5,727 bases of DNA from positions 1 to 5,727 of the forward strand of contig JAGAUG010000066.1 in the NCBI GenBank assembly GCA_017828935.1, written 5' to 3'. Numbering within the stretch: the first letter of the stretch is position 1; each line of letters begins with the position of its first letter. The DNA is from Oscillospiraceae bacterium. GTDB taxonomy: Bacteria; Bacillota; Clostridia; Oscillospirales; Ruminococcaceae. Below, in pieces: positions 4,231-5,727 of the stretch. The notes under the pieces are model-generated. The model was not told the origin of the DNA, ran no database searches, and saw only the letters and a program-made list of their open reading frames with translations. The position numbers were made by a program, and so were the translations under genes.

Positions 4231-5727
4231 ATGAAAAATAAAAAATTGATTAAAAGATTTATTCCAACTGTTGTAATTGGAGGATTAGTTATCTCGAGTT
4301 TACCGGCAAATATTTTCGCTAGCCCTGGAAAAAAGATGAAAGAAAATAATTTAGAAGCAATGGAAGAAGAGAGTACAGAAGAATCAGAAGAATTAGAAGA
4401 ACGAAAAAACTTAAAGCGAGGATTTGGAGAGCTTGATGGAGCAGAAGAAAAAGAAGAGGAGTATCAGAGTAAAAGACAAATGTCAGACAGTTTTAAAATA
4501 AAAGTTGTTTATAACAAAGAATCAAGATATTGTGAAGGAGCAGGATTGAGATTTGAAATACCAAAAGGAACGAACGAAGCTAAAATAATTGGACCAACTA
4601 GTTTTGAAAAAGGTGAATATAATACGGATCTGACAGAAGTAGATGTATCAGAAATAAAATATGATAACAAAATATATCCAGTAACAAAGGTGCGAAGAGG
4701 AGCATTTTATAAGTGTGAGAACTTGGAAACAGTAAACTTACCGAATGTAATAGAAGCTGGATCAGTAGTGTTTGCTGAGTGTAAAGAGTTAGAAACAGTG
4801 AGGTTACCAAGATTATATGAAAAAAAAATGCAAGAATCTCATAAATTAATAAATGAAAAATTAATAGAGAAAGAATCATCAGAGAAAGAATCATCAGAGG
4901 AAGAATCACCCCAAAAAAAACGTTGTGAAAGTTTATGTTTTGATTTGTTTTTGGGGTGTGATAAATTAAAAACAATAGAGCTTTCGAATGTAAATTTAGT
5001 AGCAGAAAATAAGAGCATAAAATCAAATAAGTTATTTGATTATGGTAGAATAATGGAAATGGAAATAGAAGTAAAAGTAAATAGGTTATCTGATGGTGAT
5101 AGAGAAATAATAAAAAAAGTTAGTGATAAAAAAGAAGGAAAAGGAGTGATTTTTTCAGGAAATTCGTTAGAATATTATTATTGTGATGGAATAACATGTG
5201 AGTTAAATCACAAAGATAAAACAGCGAAAATTATTTATGTAGATGAATATACAGCAGTAAATGATTTTAAAATAGATACAATAAAATTTTATAATCAAGA
5301 ATATAAAATAACAGAGATAGGGGAATGTGCTTTTGGGAGGTGTAAAAATTTAAAGAAAGTAGAAATATCAGATAGTGTTGAGGCGATAGGAGATTTGGCA
5401 TTTTGTGGATGTGAAAAGCTAAAAGAAGTAATAATGAAAGATGGTATTGAGACGATAGGAAGTCATGTATTTTCTGGATGTGAAAATTTAGAGGAGATAA
5501 CAATACCAAATAGTGTTGAGACGATAGGAAGTTGGGCATTTGCTTGTTGTACAGAGCTAAAAGAAATAACAATACCAAATAGTGTTAAGACGATAGGAAG
5601 TTGGGTATTTGCTTATTGTACAGAGCTAAAAGAAATAACAATACCAAATAGTGTTAAGACGATAGGAAATTTGGCATTTTATGGATGTGAAAATTTAGAG
5701 GAGATAACAATACCAAATAGTGTTAAG
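4231..5727 (+). CDS. Secreted BspA-like leucine-rich-repeat protein (3' partial)
   Basis: The frame is open for 499 codons from ATG 4231 to the window end with no stop. It is a paralog of the preceding gene. The signal peptide is nearly the same (MKNKKLIKRF, then a hydrophobic core, cleavage likely near IFAS at 28-31), followed by a strongly acidic linker (about 38-85, many Glu). A first pair of LRR-like units lies at about 151-195 (VTKVRRGAFYKCENLETV and the next). A Glu/Ser/Lys-rich insert with a 5-residue microrepeat follows at about 205-231, and a less regular segment (232-358) contains Cys residues. From about residue 360 there is a regular array of 23-residue LRR units with the pattern LKEITIPNSVKTIGSWVFA plus Cys, continuing past the window. 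The likely role is surface binding or adhesion outside the cell, inferred from the family; the ligand and any C-terminal anchor cannot be seen. Confidence 0.9.
   Translation, partial: MKNKKLIKRFIPTVVIGGLVISSLPANIFASPGKKMKENNLEAMEEESTEESEELEERKNLKRGFGELDGAEEKEEEYQSKRQMSDSFKIKVVYNKESRYCEGAGLRFEIPKGTNEAKIIGPTSFEKGEYNTDLTEVDVSEIKYDNKIYPVTKVRRGAFYKCENLETVNLPNVIEAGSVVFAECKELETVRLPRLYEKKMQESHKLINEKLIEKESSEKESSEEESPQKKRCESLCFDLFLGCDKLKTIELSNVNLVAENKSIKSNKLFDYGRIMEMEIEVKVNRLSDGDREIIKKVSDKKEGKGVIFSGNSLEYYYCDGITCELNHKDKTAKIIYVDEYTAVNDFKIDTIKFYNQEYKITEIGECAFGRCKNLKKVEISDSVEAIGDLAFCGCEKLKEVIMKDGIETIGSHVFSGCENLEEITIPNSVETIGSWAFACCTELKEITIPNSVKTIGSWVFAYCTELKEITIPNSVKTIGNLAFYGCENLEEITIPNSVK
4867..4911 (+). 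repeat. 15-bp coding microrepeat (three units)
   Basis: Three consecutive 15-nt units encode EKESS, EKESS and EEESP. The first two are identical at the DNA level; the third differs at few positions. It lies in a charged insert between LRR segments of the second LRR protein and is probably slippage-prone. Confidence 0.85.
5359..5727 (+). repeat. 69-bp tandem repeat array encoding LRR units
   Basis: Equivalent positions recur exactly every 69 nt at 5359, 5428, 5497, 5566, 5635 and 5704, i.e. 23 codons per LRR unit. Units become more alike to the right: 5497-5565 and 5566-5634 differ at only 3 of 69 bases. The last four unit starts (5497, 5566, 5635, 5704) share an identical 21-nt stretch beginning ATAACAATACC. 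A 43-nt block at 5475-5517 recurs exactly at 5682-5724, 207 nt (three units) away. The array runs off the window. Confidence 0.95.

Noticed and set aside
4598..5578. Minus-strand open frames (4598-5026, 5267-5578) rich in Leu, Phe, His and Ser
   Set aside because: Their composition is what the complement of Glu/Lys/Asn-rich codons gives. They look membrane-like for that reason only, and the plus-strand frame is clearly coding.
5359..5727. CRISPR-like regular repeats
   Set aside because: The period of 69 nt is in frame and encodes 23-residue LRR units; there are no unique spacers between conserved repeats.

Overview
The window comes from a very AT-rich, low-GC endospore-lineage Firmicute (Bacillota, probably a clostridial relative). 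The evidence is a SpoIIAA/SpoIIAB pair, which occurs only in spore-forming lineages and their descendants, a Firmicute-type XerC/D recombinase, and strong AGGAGG-type ribosome binding sites. The BspA-like leucine-rich-repeat (LRR) proteins on the right side are typical of host- or gut-associated anaerobes. The exact taxon cannot be read from the sequence; a host-associated lineage with a reduced genome is an inference from AT content and missing operon partners.

Layout. Bases 1-335 (+) hold the 3' end of an unrecognised gene. It converges on a three-gene minus-strand block across a hairpin at 341-387 that can act as a terminator in both directions. The minus-strand block reads right to left: xerD-like tyrosine recombinase (2264-1293), spoIIAA (1188-883), spoIIAB (846-409). 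The usual third cistron of the spoIIA operon, sigF (spoIIAC), is not there; the transcript ends in the shared hairpin instead. From about 2280 the direction flips. A 287-base AT-rich divergent intergenic region carries a good sigma-A-type promoter for the recombinase and a weaker one for the rightward gene. Two secreted BspA-like LRR paralogs follow in tandem on the plus strand (2567-4048, and 4231 running off the window end), separated by a terminator hairpin at 4114-4163.

How the genes relate. SpoIIAA (anti-anti-sigma) and SpoIIAB (anti-sigma/kinase) form the partner-switching module that controls sigma F in the forespore. Their proximity to xerD echoes the Bacillus subtilis order xerD-drm-pupG-dacF-spoIIAA-spoIIAB-sigF, with the intervening genes and sigF gone. 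The LRR genes are unrelated in function: both have near-identical signal peptides, Glu/Lys-rich linkers and 23-residue LRR units. Both show recent repeat-driven change: an in-frame 114-bp duplication in the first and a homogenised 69-bp tandem array in the second.

The most interesting points are the spoIIA operon lacking sigF, the conserved 5' cassette shared by the two LRR genes despite divergent bodies, and the actively evolving repeats inside them.
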